A stretch of 12,096 nt of DNA, from contig RFJF01000406.1 in NCBI GenBank assembly GCA_003695455.1, positions 1-12,096 of the forward strand. Reading direction: 5' to 3'. Position 1 is the first letter of the stretch; every line of letters starts with the position of its first letter. The position numbers and the translations under genes are program-made. This document shows, piece by piece, positions 1-8,900 of this stretch. The notes beneath the pieces are model-generated. The model did not search any database. It was not told the origin of the DNA and saw only the letters and a program-made list of their open reading frames with translations. This DNA is from Chloroflexota bacterium (GTDB lineage Bacteria; Chloroflexota; Anaerolineae; 4572-78; J111).

Positions 1-2
1 AT

Positions 3-692
3 TTTGGGGTAGAAATTCGGTGGGTGTTTGACGTGCCGCGCAACCTCAGCTTTAAAAACGGCGGCTACGATCCCTTTCCGGCGGAAAAAACGCTGGAATT
101 TGCGCTGGCCGGGCGCGAGCGCGGGGTGGTCGGTTTTGGGCTGGGTGGCTACGAGGTCGGTACGCCGCCGGAGCCGTTTGCTCACGCCTTTGCCGCTGCC
201 AAAGAAGCCGGTCTGCTGTGCGTGCCCCACGCCGGAGAAACCGAGGGGCCGGCCAGCGTGTGGGGGGCTGTCAACCACCTGCACGCCAGCCGGATTGGCC
301 ACGGCGTGCGGGCCATCGAGGACCCCAACCTGCTGGCCCTGCTCAGAGAACGCCAGATTCCGCTGGAAATCAACCCCACCAGCAACATCTGTTTGGGGGT
401 GTACCGCCGGCTGGCCCAGCACCCGCTACCACATTTGGATAAAATGGGCCTGTGCGTCACCGTTAACAGCGACGACCCGCCGCTGTTCAACACCAGCCTC
501 AACCGGGAGTATCAGCTTTTGCCGGACGAATTCGGCTACCAACAGGCAGATGTGGTGCGCATTGCCCGCACCGCGTTTGAGGTGTGCGGCGCAGAAGCAC
601 CGGTCAAAAATCGTCTGCTGGCCGAGTTTGACCGGTGGAAAAACAATCTTCAGGGAGACAGACCCAACCTGCGGCACGGCAACGATGAATGA
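3..692 (+). CDS. add: Adenosine deaminase family protein (5' end outside window)
   Basis: The reading frame is open to the left edge; codons before the GTG at 24 read FGVEIRWVFDVPRN, normal family sequence, so that GTG is internal and the true start lies upstream. About 230 C-terminal residues are present. Visible motifs in order: HAGE (228-239; metal ligand or substrate-contact His and the catalytic Glu), RIGHG, the PTSN segment, and NSDDPPLF with the Asp pair that completes zinc and substrate binding. By family knowledge the enzyme is a cytoplasmic TIM-barrel zinc hydrolase that deaminates adenosine or deoxyadenosine to inosine or deoxyinosine in purine salvage. The SDDPPLF form argues against the adenine-deaminase branch, which tends to have SDDPAYF. 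The same superfamily includes 6-aminodeoxyfutalosine deaminase of menaquinone synthesis, which cannot be excluded. The gene converges on the SBP cassette. Family assignment is sure; exact substrate is not. Confidence 0.9.
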   Translation, partial: FGVEIRWVFDVPRNLSFKNGGYDPFPAEKTLEFALAGRERGVVGFGLGGYEVGTPPEPFAHAFAAAKEAGLLCVPHAGETEGPASVWGAVNHLHASRIGHGVRAIEDPNLLALLRERQIPLEINPTSNICLGVYRRLAQHPLPHLDKMGLCVTVNSDDPPLFNTSLNREYQLLPDEFGYQQADVVRIARTAFEVCGAEAPVKNRLLAEFDRWKNNLQGDRPNLRHGNDE

Positions 693-695
693 AAA

Positions 696-779
696 TGTCA
701 TTGCGAAGCGCGTTTTTTGCGCTGAAGCAATCGCTGCCCTCTATTTTTCGGAGATTGCTTCGCTCCGCTCGCAATGACA
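696..779. repeat. Nested palindromic repeat with TGTCATTGCGA ends
   Basis: TGTCATTGCGA at 696-706 is exactly complementary to 769-779. Inside it GAAGCAATC (724-732) pairs with GATTGCTTC (753-761), and a third small hairpin AGCGC/GCGCT (707-711 with 719-723) sits on the left arm, so the whole element can form a branched cruciform. It lies 4 bp after the deaminase stop codon and has no coding content. Palindromes with the GTCATTGCGA...GAAGCAATC theme recur in many unrelated bacterial genomes as dispersed non-coding repeats (from memory, not checked). It may also end transcription of the deaminase gene, but there is no long T-run after it. Confidence 0.7.
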
Positions 780-818
780 CGTCTGAAAAAACTATGGATT
801 CCATTCTGATTTCAGTTT

Positions 819-833
819 AATTCCGGCGGAATT
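819..833. terminator. Small hairpin between convergent genes, weak terminator candidate
   Basis: AATTCC (819-824), loop GGC, GGAATT (828-833) is a perfect 6-bp inverted repeat located 12 bp beyond the stop codon of the leftward SBP gene. Neither strand has a convincing T-run after it, so it is only a possible transcription end point. A shorter repeat ATGGA/TCCAT lies just to its left at about 794-804. Confidence 0.3.
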
Positions 834-845
834 TAGCCCATCGTA

Positions 846-2144
846 TTACTGGCGGCTTGCGTCAATTTCCTGCTGGTACAAAACGGCAATGGGGCCCATA
901 GCTTCTTTGGGGGTTTTAACGCCGGTGGCAATATCCTTTAGGGCTTGCCGGTAACGGTCACGGAGTTCAACAGAAATGCCGGTCTGGGCCTCAAATACAC
1001 CAAATTCTACCAGGCGGGTAATTGTTTGCCGATTCGGTGAAGTGGCATAACTGGTGTTGCTGCGGCGCAACCCCGGAGCCAACTGGTAACCCGGTACATC
1101 TTTTGCCACTTGGGGGCCGGTAATGTAGCGGGCAAATTGATGCGAAGCTTTGAGCTTGGCCGGGTCATCACTGTTATATACCGCAAACATACCAAATGCG
1201 CCGGTGGTTACAAGCTGGCCCAGTTGGCCAGTAGGCAAAGGTAACACGTTTACCGGAAAATTCTCTTCTTCCAGTTCGGTGAGAAAAGCCGGCATGCTCA
1301 TAAACATGGCGGCCTTTCCATTTTTAAACTGGGCTTGCGCATCGGCCTGCGATACCGTTTCCGGGCCGGGCGGGGTGACTGAATGTTTTTGGTACAGGTC
1401 GGCAATTTTTTGCAGACCAGACAAGGCTTCGGGCTGGTTCTGAACAAAACGCCGGCCATCGGGACTGAGAATACGCCCGCCATCAAGGTAGAACAGCGGG
1501 TAATACTGCATAGACCACCACACCGAAGGCGCGGTAAAACCGTACACTTTGCTGCCGTCATCCCGTTGGTAGGTAAGCTGTTCGGCAGCGGCCAAAAATT
1601 CATCCCACGTCCAGGGGTTTTCAATAGTGGGAAAAGCCACGCCTCGCTCGGCAAAAATATTGGTATTGGCAAACACAGAAAAAGCCACCACCCACAGAGG
1701 CCAGGCGTAGATTTTGCCATCCACTGTAGCCGTCTCCAGAGCGTTGGGGTAAAAATCGGCGCGGTCTTCCGGGGTGAGAAACGGCTCAAGATTGGATAGT
1801 TTGCCGGTTTTGCTCCATTTTGCCAGGTCATCCGGCCGGATATTAAACACGTTGATGTCTGTACCGGCGTTAAAGGCTGCTTCCATTTGAGCATCGCCGG
1901 CGCTATCCCAGGGAACGCCAATAATTTTGACCTTGACATCCGGGTAAAGCTGTTCAAACGCCTGAACAGCTTTGGCGTAGTTTACCGAGGTAATATCTGT
2001 ACCACCTTCTACATAGCCGCGTTTGTAAAAGGTAATCTCTACCGGCTCACCGGCAGCTGGTTGTACAGGATTTGCTCTTGCACATGAAGCCAACACCAGA
2101 ATAATGCCCCATAACCACGACATTTTCCAACATTTACGTGCCAT
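846..2144 (-). CDS. Family 1 extracellular solute-binding lipoprotein, probable sugar binder (SBP-A)
   Basis: The 432-residue protein begins with a basic segment (R3, K4, K7), a hydrophobic stretch and a lipobox ending at Cys21 (VLASC), so it should be lipid-anchored outside the membrane. The fold signals are those of the CUT1-type family 1 binding proteins: an early beta strand (VEITFYKRG), the DINVF turn, VDGKIYAWP, NPWTWDEF, and a Trp/Tyr-rich stretch (WWSMQYYP) likely to stack on a sugar ring. It is about 80% identical, without gaps after residue 30, to the protein at 4554-5846. It is the last gene of the cassette, 44 bp after the kinase stop; its ribosome binding site is weak, so coupling or readthrough from the kinase gene is likely. 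No permease or ATPase gene is adjacent. Met8 is a possible later start but would remove the basic residues of the signal peptide. The ligand is unknown. Confidence 0.88.
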   Translation of the reverse strand: MARKCWKMSWLWGIILVLASCARANPVQPAAGEPVEITFYKRGYVEGGTDITSVNYAKAVQAFEQLYPDVKVKIIGVPWDSAGDAQMEAAFNAGTDINVFNIRPDDLAKWSKTGKLSNLEPFLTPEDRADFYPNALETATVDGKIYAWPLWVVAFSVFANTNIFAERGVAFPTIENPWTWDEFLAAAEQLTYQRDDGSKVYGFTAPSVWWSMQYYPLFYLDGGRILSPDGRRFVQNQPEALSGLQKIADLYQKHSVTPPGPETVSQADAQAQFKNGKAAMFMSMPAFLTELEEENFPVNVLPLPTGQLGQLVTTGAFGMFAVYNSDDPAKLKASHQFARYITGPQVAKDVPGYQLAPGLRRSNTSYATSPNRQTITRLVEFGVFEAQTGISVELRDRYRQALKDIATGVKTPKEAMGPIAVLYQQEIDASRQ

Positions 2145-2188
2145 ATTCCATATTCTCTATTTTGATATATTTCCGGTGATCCTGCTTG

Positions 2189-4537
2189 TCAGGTTCGGGC
2201 ATCCGGTATCAGGCGTTCCGCCAATTCCTGTTTAATGCGGTTAATCTGAAAATTATCAGTCAGGTCCTGCAAGTAGAAAATAAAGCTCTGGCTGTCCGGA
2301 TACATTTGCGCAATTTCAGGTAACTGCCGGCGTAATTCACCAATATCGCCAATGCGGGCAGCCTGATACAACTGCTCCAGCGCCTCTACCGGCGGCGAGA
2401 CAAAGGGGGTCCGGCCGGCAAGCTCCGGCAAAAATTCCGGTGGACGGCTGAATTGGTACTCCAGCCGCAACAGGTTTCCCAGCAACGCCAGTAATTTGCC
2501 GGCATCCACGGGTTTCTGCAAGAACACGTCGGCTCCCGCCTGCACGCTTTTGTCTCCATCTTCCGGGAATACGCTGGCAGACGAGGCAACAATGACCAGA
2601 TTTTTAAATGCTTTTTGCCCGCGCAATTGCGAAATTACCGCAAACCCGTCCACTTCCGGCATTTTTAAATCAACCACCACCACATCGGGCTGCAACCGTT
2701 CCACCAGCGCCAGACCTTCTCTGCCACCAGCGGCCTCGGCAACCTCAAATCCCACCGGCTCCAACAATCCCCGGAACACCATCCTATTCTGGGCATCGTC
2801 ATCAATCACCAGCACCCGGGGCGGTGCGTCACCCAGCACCCGGACCACGTGCCGGTGGTTGGTTGCCGTCACAGCCGGCTCTGCCACATCATCTGCCACA
2901 GGCACGGTCAAATCAAACCAAAAACGGCTGCCCTGACCCGGCCGGCTGTCAACCTGGATTTTGCTGCCCATCAACTGCAGCAAATCCTGGCTGATGGTCA
3001 GACCCAGACCGGTACCGGCAGCCCGCTGCCGCGCATCGCCGGCTTGCTCAAACGGATGAAAAATGGCCGCCAACCGGTCCGGGGGAATGCCGGGGCCGGT
3101 ATCTTCTACTGAAAACTGAAGCGTAACCCGCCCATCAGCGGGGCGTTCCGGCTGGGTAACGGCAAAAGTGATTTGCCCGGTGTGGGTAAACTTTGTAGCG
3201 TTGCCCAGCAAATTAAGCAGGATTTCCCGCAACCGGGTTTCATCGGCGCGGATAGCGGCGGGCAGGTTGGTATCCGGGCGATAATTAAATCTCAGCCCTT
3301 TTTGTTCGGCGCGCATGCGGCTGATGGACACAACGCCGTTGAGAAAATACGGCAGCCGAACGTTTTGCTCAACCAGTTCAAGTTTACCGGCTTCAACTTT
3401 AGCCAGATTCAGCACGTCGTTAATCAGCGTGAGCAAATGTCTGCCGCTCTGTTCAATGACATCCAGCCCGTGCCGCTGTGACTCCGTGACCGACTCATCC
3501 CATTTGAGAATTTGGGCGTAACCCAGAATGCCGTTGAGCGGCGTGCGGAGTTCGTGGCTCATGTTGGCCAGAAACGCGCTTTTGGCGCGGCTGGCCGCCT
3601 CGGCGGCCTCTTTGGCTTGCCGCAACGATTGCTCGACCTGCTGCCGCTCTGTGATTTCCTGCGAAAGTTGGCGGTTGGCGGCGGCCAGTTCGGCGGTGCG
3701 CTCGTTGACCAGCTCTTCCAAATGCTCCTGATAGCGAGACAATTCGGCCGACATGGTGTTTAGCGCGTACGCCAGCCGGCCAATCTCGTCATCTCTGTGA
3801 GTAATGGGCAGGCGTGTGTTCAGGTTTCCGGCCCGGATTGATTCCACACCGGCGTGGAGTACTGTTAGCGGCGAAATGATACGATTGACCACCTGGCGTG
3901 TCATACCAACCGACAAGACAAGCACTAACCCCACCACAAACGTTAGGACTGCTACCGTAGTTTGCACCACCCGACGCGACCGCATACGGGCGGCTTCCAC
4001 TTGTTTTGCTTCTAGTTGTTCAAATTCCTGAATGGCGCGGTGCAGGGGAGTCTGGTAATTTTCAGTGAGTACGGCCAGTTCGCGGGCCGTATTTGGCCCC
4101 AATTCACCTTCGGCGTCAAAGGCAGCCAGTACCCGATCGGCTTGCGGCCCAAAGGCCAGTAAATATTGCCGCACCTGCCCAATAGCAATGCTTTCATCAA
4201 TATCGCCGTTACGGGTTGCCGCAATCACTTGCTGCAACATGCGGTTCAGTTTGTCCTGTTGGGCCACAATCTGGATGCGCAGGCTGGGCTGCTCGGTGGG
4301 GTTAACCGTGTAGCGGCGCACCATATCGGTGAGTACCAGGCTTTCTGACCGGATCCGGGTGCTGAGTGCGGCGGTTTCTACGCGCTCTGTCACCTGCACT
4401 AACGTGTTATCGGTAAACTGCACGGCCCACACCGACGCCGCCGCCAAACTTACCGCAATCAGGACCAGCAGACCAAAACTGATGGTCAGCCAACGGGCCA
4501 GTGGTCGTTTAAAAATTTGCCGTGTGGTTTTTAACAT
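2189..4537 (-). CDS. Membrane hybrid sensor histidine kinase (HAMP-HisKA-HATPase-receiver)
   Basis: This is a 782-residue protein. Order: TM1 about 17-38; extracytoplasmic, predicted all-helical region about 40-190; TM2 about 190-212; HAMP about 213-266; coiled coil about 265-320; HisKA with SHELRTPL and phospho-acceptor His328; HATPase with N-box Asn446, DTGPGI (479-484) and GTGLGL (508-513); receiver about 573-690 with acidic pair Asp579/Asp580, phospho-acceptor Asp623 and Lys675. A C-terminal extension (about 691-782) contains no histidine, so it is not an Hpt domain; similar helical tails occur on other hybrid kinases. The ATG at 4537 is preferred over one at 4642, which would overlap the upstream gene: GGGGGTGG lies just before it and the gap to the upstream stop is 16 bp. 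All catalytic residues are present, so it should be active. The kinase lies between two solute-binding protein genes, which points to ligand sensing through them. No DNA-binding response regulator is in the window. Confidence 0.93.
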   Translation of the reverse strand: MLKTTRQIFKRPLARWLTISFGLLVLIAVSLAAASVWAVQFTDNTLVQVTERVETAALSTRIRSESLVLTDMVRRYTVNPTEQPSLRIQIVAQQDKLNRMLQQVIAATRNGDIDESIAIGQVRQYLLAFGPQADRVLAAFDAEGELGPNTARELAVLTENYQTPLHRAIQEFEQLEAKQVEAARMRSRRVVQTTVAVLTFVVGLVLVLSVGMTRQVVNRIISPLTVLHAGVESIRAGNLNTRLPITHRDDEIGRLAYALNTMSAELSRYQEHLEELVNERTAELAAANRQLSQEITERQQVEQSLRQAKEAAEAASRAKSAFLANMSHELRTPLNGILGYAQILKWDESVTESQRHGLDVIEQSGRHLLTLINDVLNLAKVEAGKLELVEQNVRLPYFLNGVVSISRMRAEQKGLRFNYRPDTNLPAAIRADETRLREILLNLLGNATKFTHTGQITFAVTQPERPADGRVTLQFSVEDTGPGIPPDRLAAIFHPFEQAGDARQRAAGTGLGLTISQDLLQLMGSKIQVDSRPGQGSRFWFDLTVPVADDVAEPAVTATNHRHVVRVLGDAPPRVLVIDDDAQNRMVFRGLLEPVGFEVAEAAGGREGLALVERLQPDVVVVDLKMPEVDGFAVISQLRGQKAFKNLVIVASSASVFPEDGDKSVQAGADVFLQKPVDAGKLLALLGNLLRLEYQFSRPPEFLPELAGRTPFVSPPVEALEQLYQAARIGDIGELRRQLPEIAQMYPDSQSFIFYLQDLTDNFQINRIKQELAERLIPDART

Positions 4538-4553
4538 TGTCCGCCACCCCCGG

Positions 4554-5846
4554 CTACTGCCGGGCGGCATCAATTTCCTGTTGAAACAGGGGGGCAATTT
4601 CATCCATTGCCTCTTGTGGAGATTTACTGCCGGTAGCCACATCCCTGAGGGCTTGCCGGTAGCGCTCGGTCAATTCAACAGACATGCTAACCGGCGCCTC
4701 AAAGATGCCAAATTCAACCAGTTGGGTGATAATTTTGCGGTTGGGCGAGGTGGCGTAACCGGTGTTGCTGCGCCTGAAACCGGGGGCCAGTTGGTAACCC
4801 GGCACATCTTTTGCCACCTGAGAGCTGGTAATGTAGCGGGCAAATTCATGCGAGGCTTTGAGCTTGGCCGGGTCATCGGTGTTGTACACGCCGTACATAC
4901 CAAACGCGCCGGTGGTTACCAGTTGCCCCAGTTTGCCCACAGGCAGCGGTAAAACCTTCACCGGAAAATCTTCTTCTTCCAGTTCAGCGATGAAGGCCGG
5001 CATGCTCATAAACATGGCGGCCTCTCCATTTTTAAACTGTGCCTGCGCGTCGGCCTGCGATACCGTATCCGGGCCGGGCGGCGTTACGTGGTGCTTCTGG
5101 TACAAGTCGGCAATTTTTTGCAGGCCAGACAGGGCTTCGGGCTGATTTTGGACAAAGCGCTTACCGTCGGGGCTAAAAATGCGCCCGCCGTCCATATAGA
5201 AAATAGGGTAGTACTGCATACTCCACCACACCGAAGGCGCGGTGAAGCCGTACACCTGGCTGCCGTCATCCCGTTGGTAGGTGAGTTGTTCGGCAGCAGC
5301 CAGAAATTCATCCCACGTCCACGGGTTGTCAATTGAAGGAAGGTCAACCCCACGTTCGGCAAACATATCGGTGTTGGCAAAGATAGAAAAGGCCACCACC
5401 CAAATGGGCCAGGCGTAAATTTTGCCATCAACGGTGGCTGCCTGCAGGGCGTTGGGGTAAAAATCGGCGCGGTCTTCCGGGGTGAGAAACGGCTCAAGGT
5501 TAGAAACTTTGCCTTCTTTGCTCAAGCGGATCAGGTCACTGGGCCGCACACTGAACACGTTGATATCCTGGCCGGATTCCAGCGCGTCTTCCATCATCTT
5601 ATCGCCGTCGGTGCTCCACGGCACGCCCACAATTTTGACCGTGATGTTGGGGTACCGTTTTTGGAACATTTCAACGGCTTTGGCATTTGTCACCGAGGTG
5701 ATGTCTGTGCCGCCTTCAACGTAGCCGCGTTTGTAAAAGGTAATTTCCACCGGTTCGCCGGCGGCCTGTGGAGATACTCCCGCGCAGGCTGCCACTAAAA
5801 AGCCAACAAACAACAAGCTTAGAATTCGCCACGTTGCGCTCTTCAT
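4554..5846 (-). CDS. Family 1 extracellular solute-binding lipoprotein, probable sugar binder (SBP-B)
   Basis: The 430-residue protein starts with Lys2, a hydrophobic segment and a lipobox ending at Cys21 (LVAAC), so it is a predicted lipoprotein facing the outside of the membrane. It shows the same family 1 binding-protein signatures as SBP-A (EITFYKRGYVEGG, DINVF, NPWTWDEF, WWSMQYYP) and aligns to it without gaps for about 400 residues at about 80% identity by hand count. The clearest differences cluster at about residues 50-105 and near the C-terminus. It is the first gene of the cassette and is followed after 16 bp by the kinase. The ATG start is supported by AGGTGA a few bases upstream and by a promoter candidate at 5914-5942. 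No transporter permease is nearby, so a role as the periplasmic or surface sensor of the kinase is more likely than a lone uptake function, although it could feed a permease encoded elsewhere. Confidence 0.9.
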   Translation of the reverse strand: MKSATWRILSLLFVGFLVAACAGVSPQAAGEPVEITFYKRGYVEGGTDITSVTNAKAVEMFQKRYPNITVKIVGVPWSTDGDKMMEDALESGQDINVFSVRPSDLIRLSKEGKVSNLEPFLTPEDRADFYPNALQAATVDGKIYAWPIWVVAFSIFANTDMFAERGVDLPSIDNPWTWDEFLAAAEQLTYQRDDGSQVYGFTAPSVWWSMQYYPIFYMDGGRIFSPDGKRFVQNQPEALSGLQKIADLYQKHHVTPPGPDTVSQADAQAQFKNGEAAMFMSMPAFIAELEEEDFPVKVLPLPVGKLGQLVTTGAFGMYGVYNTDDPAKLKASHEFARYITSSQVAKDVPGYQLAPGFRRSNTGYATSPNRKIITQLVEFGIFEAPVSMSVELTERYRQALRDVATGSKSPQEAMDEIAPLFQQEIDAARQ

Positions 5847-5863
5847 TTTTTCACCTGTTCAAA

Positions 5864-5876
5864 TTCAACTGTTGAA
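5864..5876. promoter_or_regulatory. Possible operator palindrome in SBP-B leader
   Basis: TTCAAC, one central base, GTTGAA forms a perfect 6-bp-arm palindrome between the candidate promoter and the SBP-B ribosome binding site. A regulator binding here would sit in the 5' untranslated region. A second inverted pair, CCGGTC (5883-5888) and GACCGG (5925-5930), brackets the predicted start of transcription. Both are short enough to be chance. Confidence 0.3.
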
Positions 5877-5913
5877 AAATATCCGGTCGAGTTTGTTGTA
5901 TACGATTGGCATG

Positions 5914-5942
5914 AATATAACGCAGACCGGTACAATCGGCAA
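5914..5942 (-). promoter_or_regulatory. Candidate sigma-70-type promoter for the SBP-kinase-SBP cassette
   Basis: Read on the minus strand, TTGCCG (5942-5937), a 17-bp spacer and TATATT (5919-5914) give a -35/-10 pair at ideal spacing. Transcription would start near 5907, leaving a leader of about 60 nt before the SBP-B start codon. It is the best pair in the 5847-5997 gap. Confidence 0.55.
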
Positions 5943-5956
5943 ACAACCCAGGGTTT

Positions 5957-5992
5957 AAAACCAAACCGGCGAGGTTGTGTGGCCTCGCCGGT
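5957..5992 (-). terminator. Intrinsic terminator of the alaX-ileS unit
   Basis: ACCGGCGAGG (5965-5974) and CCTCGCCGGT (5983-5992) form a perfect 10-bp GC-rich stem with an 8-nt loop, starting 5 bp after the ileS stop codon. In ileS orientation it is followed by TTGGTTTT. This separates the ileS transcript from the SBP cassette, which starts with its own promoter candidate inside the same gap. Confidence 0.8.
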
Positions 5993-5997
5993 GATGA

Positions 5998-8900
5998 TTA
6001 ACCCGCTTTTTTGACGCCGAGCATCACATCCTCGCCGTCTACGCGCTCTTTGCGCTGAAAGGCGGCTTCCGGTATGAGCTGGTGTTCAATGCCCACCGCC
6101 AATGTTTCGGCCCGAATGTAATCGGCCCACTGTTTAAAGACCCGCAGGGCAACGCCTTCGGCCTGGTGATAAATGACAATCCGGTCGCTGATGTCAAAGC
6201 CGGCATCTTTGCGCATATTCTGGATGCGGCGCACCAGTTCGCGGGCCAGCCCCTCGGCGGCCAGTTCCGGGCTGATGTTTGTATCTACGGCCACGGTGAT
6301 GAGTTTGTCTGCGGCCACGGCCAACCCGGCGGCAGGCTCGGTGTGTACCAGAATCTCTTCCGGCAGCAGTTCGATGTTCTGCCCCTCTACCACAAGCGAT
6401 ACACTTTGCCCCGCCTCTACGGCCGCGGCGATGGCATTTGCATCGGCCTGTTCCAGCGCGGCGCGGGTAGCCGGGATGAGTTTGCCCAGCTTTTTACCCA
6501 GCAACTTAAGGTTGGGCAACAACTTGTAAACCACCAGTTTGCCGGATTCCTGCACAAACTCAATGGTTTTCACATTCAGTTCATCCTGCACAATGGCGGC
6601 CAGCTCATCCGCCAGTGTTGCATCATCGCCGGTGTGAATCAGGGCGCGGGCCAGTGGCTGCCGCACCTTGAGTTGTGCGCTTTCGCGGGCGCTCAGCCCC
6701 AGGCTGGCTACGCGACGGGTGAGGTCCATTTGCTCCAGCAACTCCTGGTCAATGACCGTTTCATCCGCTTGCGGCCAGGTGCAGTGATGCACGCTTTCCG
6801 GTGCGGCGGCGTCAACCGAGCGCACCAGATTTTGGTACATCACCTCGGTTACAAACGGGGCAATGGGGGCCAGCATTTTGACCATAGTAACCAGCACGTG
6901 GTACAGGGTGGCGTAGGCGGCGTCTTTGTCGGCGTCGTGTTCGCTGCGCCAGAAGCGGCGGCGGCTGCGCCGAATGTACCAGTTGGTCAGGTCATCCAGC
7001 AACCCCTGAATGGCAAGCGTGGCCCTAAAGGCATCGTAATTTTCAAGGTTGTCGGTAACGCGGGCCAGCACGTCATTCAGGCGGCTCAGTATCCACTTGT
7101 CCAGCACAGACAAATGACCATTGACCAATGACGAATGACCGCTGTCACTGGTTATTTGTTCTTTGTCAATGGCCGGCTGCCAACCGTCTAGCCTGGCATA
7201 CGTCACAAAAAAGTTGTACACGTTCCAGAAGGGCATGAGCAACTGGCGGCGGGCTTCGTCGGCGCGCTGGTAGCCAAAGAGCAGGTTTTGCTCCGGTTTA
7301 TGGTTGCAGTACATCCAGCGCATCACGTCCACGCCCATTTTGTCGGCGGCCTCGTTGAACTCAATGCTGTTGCCCCAGCTTTTGTGCATGGGGCGGCCGT
7401 CTTCGGCCCACAGGGTAGCGTAGCCAAAGTTGCTCAGAAAGCTGGGGCTGGAATCGAGGATGCCTCCCATAACCAGCATGCTGTAAAACCAGTTGCGGAA
7501 CTGGCCGGGAAAACTCTCGCTAATCCAGTCGGCGGGGTACCATTTGCGCCAGTATTCCGGGTTGCGCCGGTATTGCAGGGTGCTGAAGCTGACAATTCCG
7601 GCGTCAAGCCAGGGATTGCCCACATCTGTGGTGCGGGTCATCAGGCTGCCGCATTTATCGCACTTGAGTTTGACGGCGTCAATGTAGGGACGGTGGGGCG
7701 TGTGGCCTTCAAACACATCGTACCCCTCTACGGCGCGGTTTTTCAGGTCAACGTCATCGGCCACCACGGTCCAGTTGTCGCAATCGTCGCTGTCACATTC
7801 CCAAATGGGCAGAGCCAGCCCCCAGTAGCGATTCTTTTTGGAAATCATCCAGTCGTGCATATTTTTGAGCCAGTCCAGTTCGCGCTCCAGCCCAAATGAG
7901 GGAATCCAGCGAATCTGGCGGGTGATGTCCATCAGCCGGTCGCGCAGGCCATCCATGCTGATGAACCACTCATCCACCAGCCGGAAGACCAGCTCGGTTT
8001 TGCAGCGCCAGCAGGTGGGGTAGCGGTGAGTGTACGGCTCAACATGGTAGAGCACGCCTTTTTCCTGCAAATTATCAAAAATGGGCGTAGCTACATCGCT
8101 GACCTGCATGCCGGTGAGCCAGTCAAAGCCATCCACGTACACGCCCTCGTCATCCAGCGGGGCAATGATGGGCAGGCCGTTTTCTTTGCCCAGCGCAAAG
8201 TCCTCGGCGCCGGCGCCGGGGGCAATGTGGACAATGCCGGTGCCTTCTTCCTCGCCCACTTCTTCCCAGGCAATCACCCGGTGGGCCTCTTTGCCGCTGA
8301 TGCTGATGCCTTCAATGAGTTCGCGGATGGCGGTCAGGCCGCCGGGCATTTGCTGGGCGGGCAGTTCGTCAAAGGGGCCGTCGTATGTCCAGCCGAGCAT
8401 TTCTTTGCCCTTGAGCGATTGCAGCACCTTGAATTTGCCGCGCAACATTTGGGTGGTGCCTTTGCTCAGGTAGTAAATTTCACCGGTATCTGCCATTTGT
8501 ACCTTGAGATAGTCCAGGTCCGGGCCAACGGCGGCGGCCACGTTACTGGTGAGCGTCCACGGGGTGGTGGTCCAGACCAGCAAAAACTCGCCGGGTTTCT
8601 GCCGCAGGGGGAATTTGACGGTCACGCTGCGGTGGGTGATTTCGGCGTAGCCATCGGTTACAATTTCGTGCTGGCTGATGCCGGTGGCGCAGCGCGGGCA
8701 CCAGGGCATTACGTCTGCCCCGCGATACAGCCAGCCGTTTTCTTCGCACACTTTGAGGGCGCGCCAAATCATGTAGTTGTTTTCGTTGGAGAAGGTGTAG
8801 TAGCTGCCGCCCAGTTCCGGCAGCCCCAGCCGGCCCACAATATCTTCTACCGTGCTGGTCACGGGGCCTTCCGGCCCGTCCACGGTAATTTCCTCGGCGG

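Noticed and set aside
28..777. Overlapping plus-strand frame across the deaminase gene
   Set aside because: Arg/Pro/Cys-rich translation typical of a shifted frame over a GC-rich gene; the deaminase frame has all family motifs.
2192..2465. C-terminal Hpt domain on the hybrid kinase
   Set aside because: The last 90 or so residues contain no histidine, so they cannot carry a phosphotransfer His.
4538..4642. N-terminal extension of the kinase from an upstream ATG at 4642
   Set aside because: It would overlap the end of the SBP-B gene by about 90 bases and adds no recognisable domain; the ATG at 4537 has a good ribosome binding site and places the signal anchor at the N-terminus.
846..5846. Degraded sugar ABC transporter operon
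   Set aside because: Both binding-protein genes and the kinase are intact, gaps are short, and no permease or ATPase remnants are seen between or beside them.
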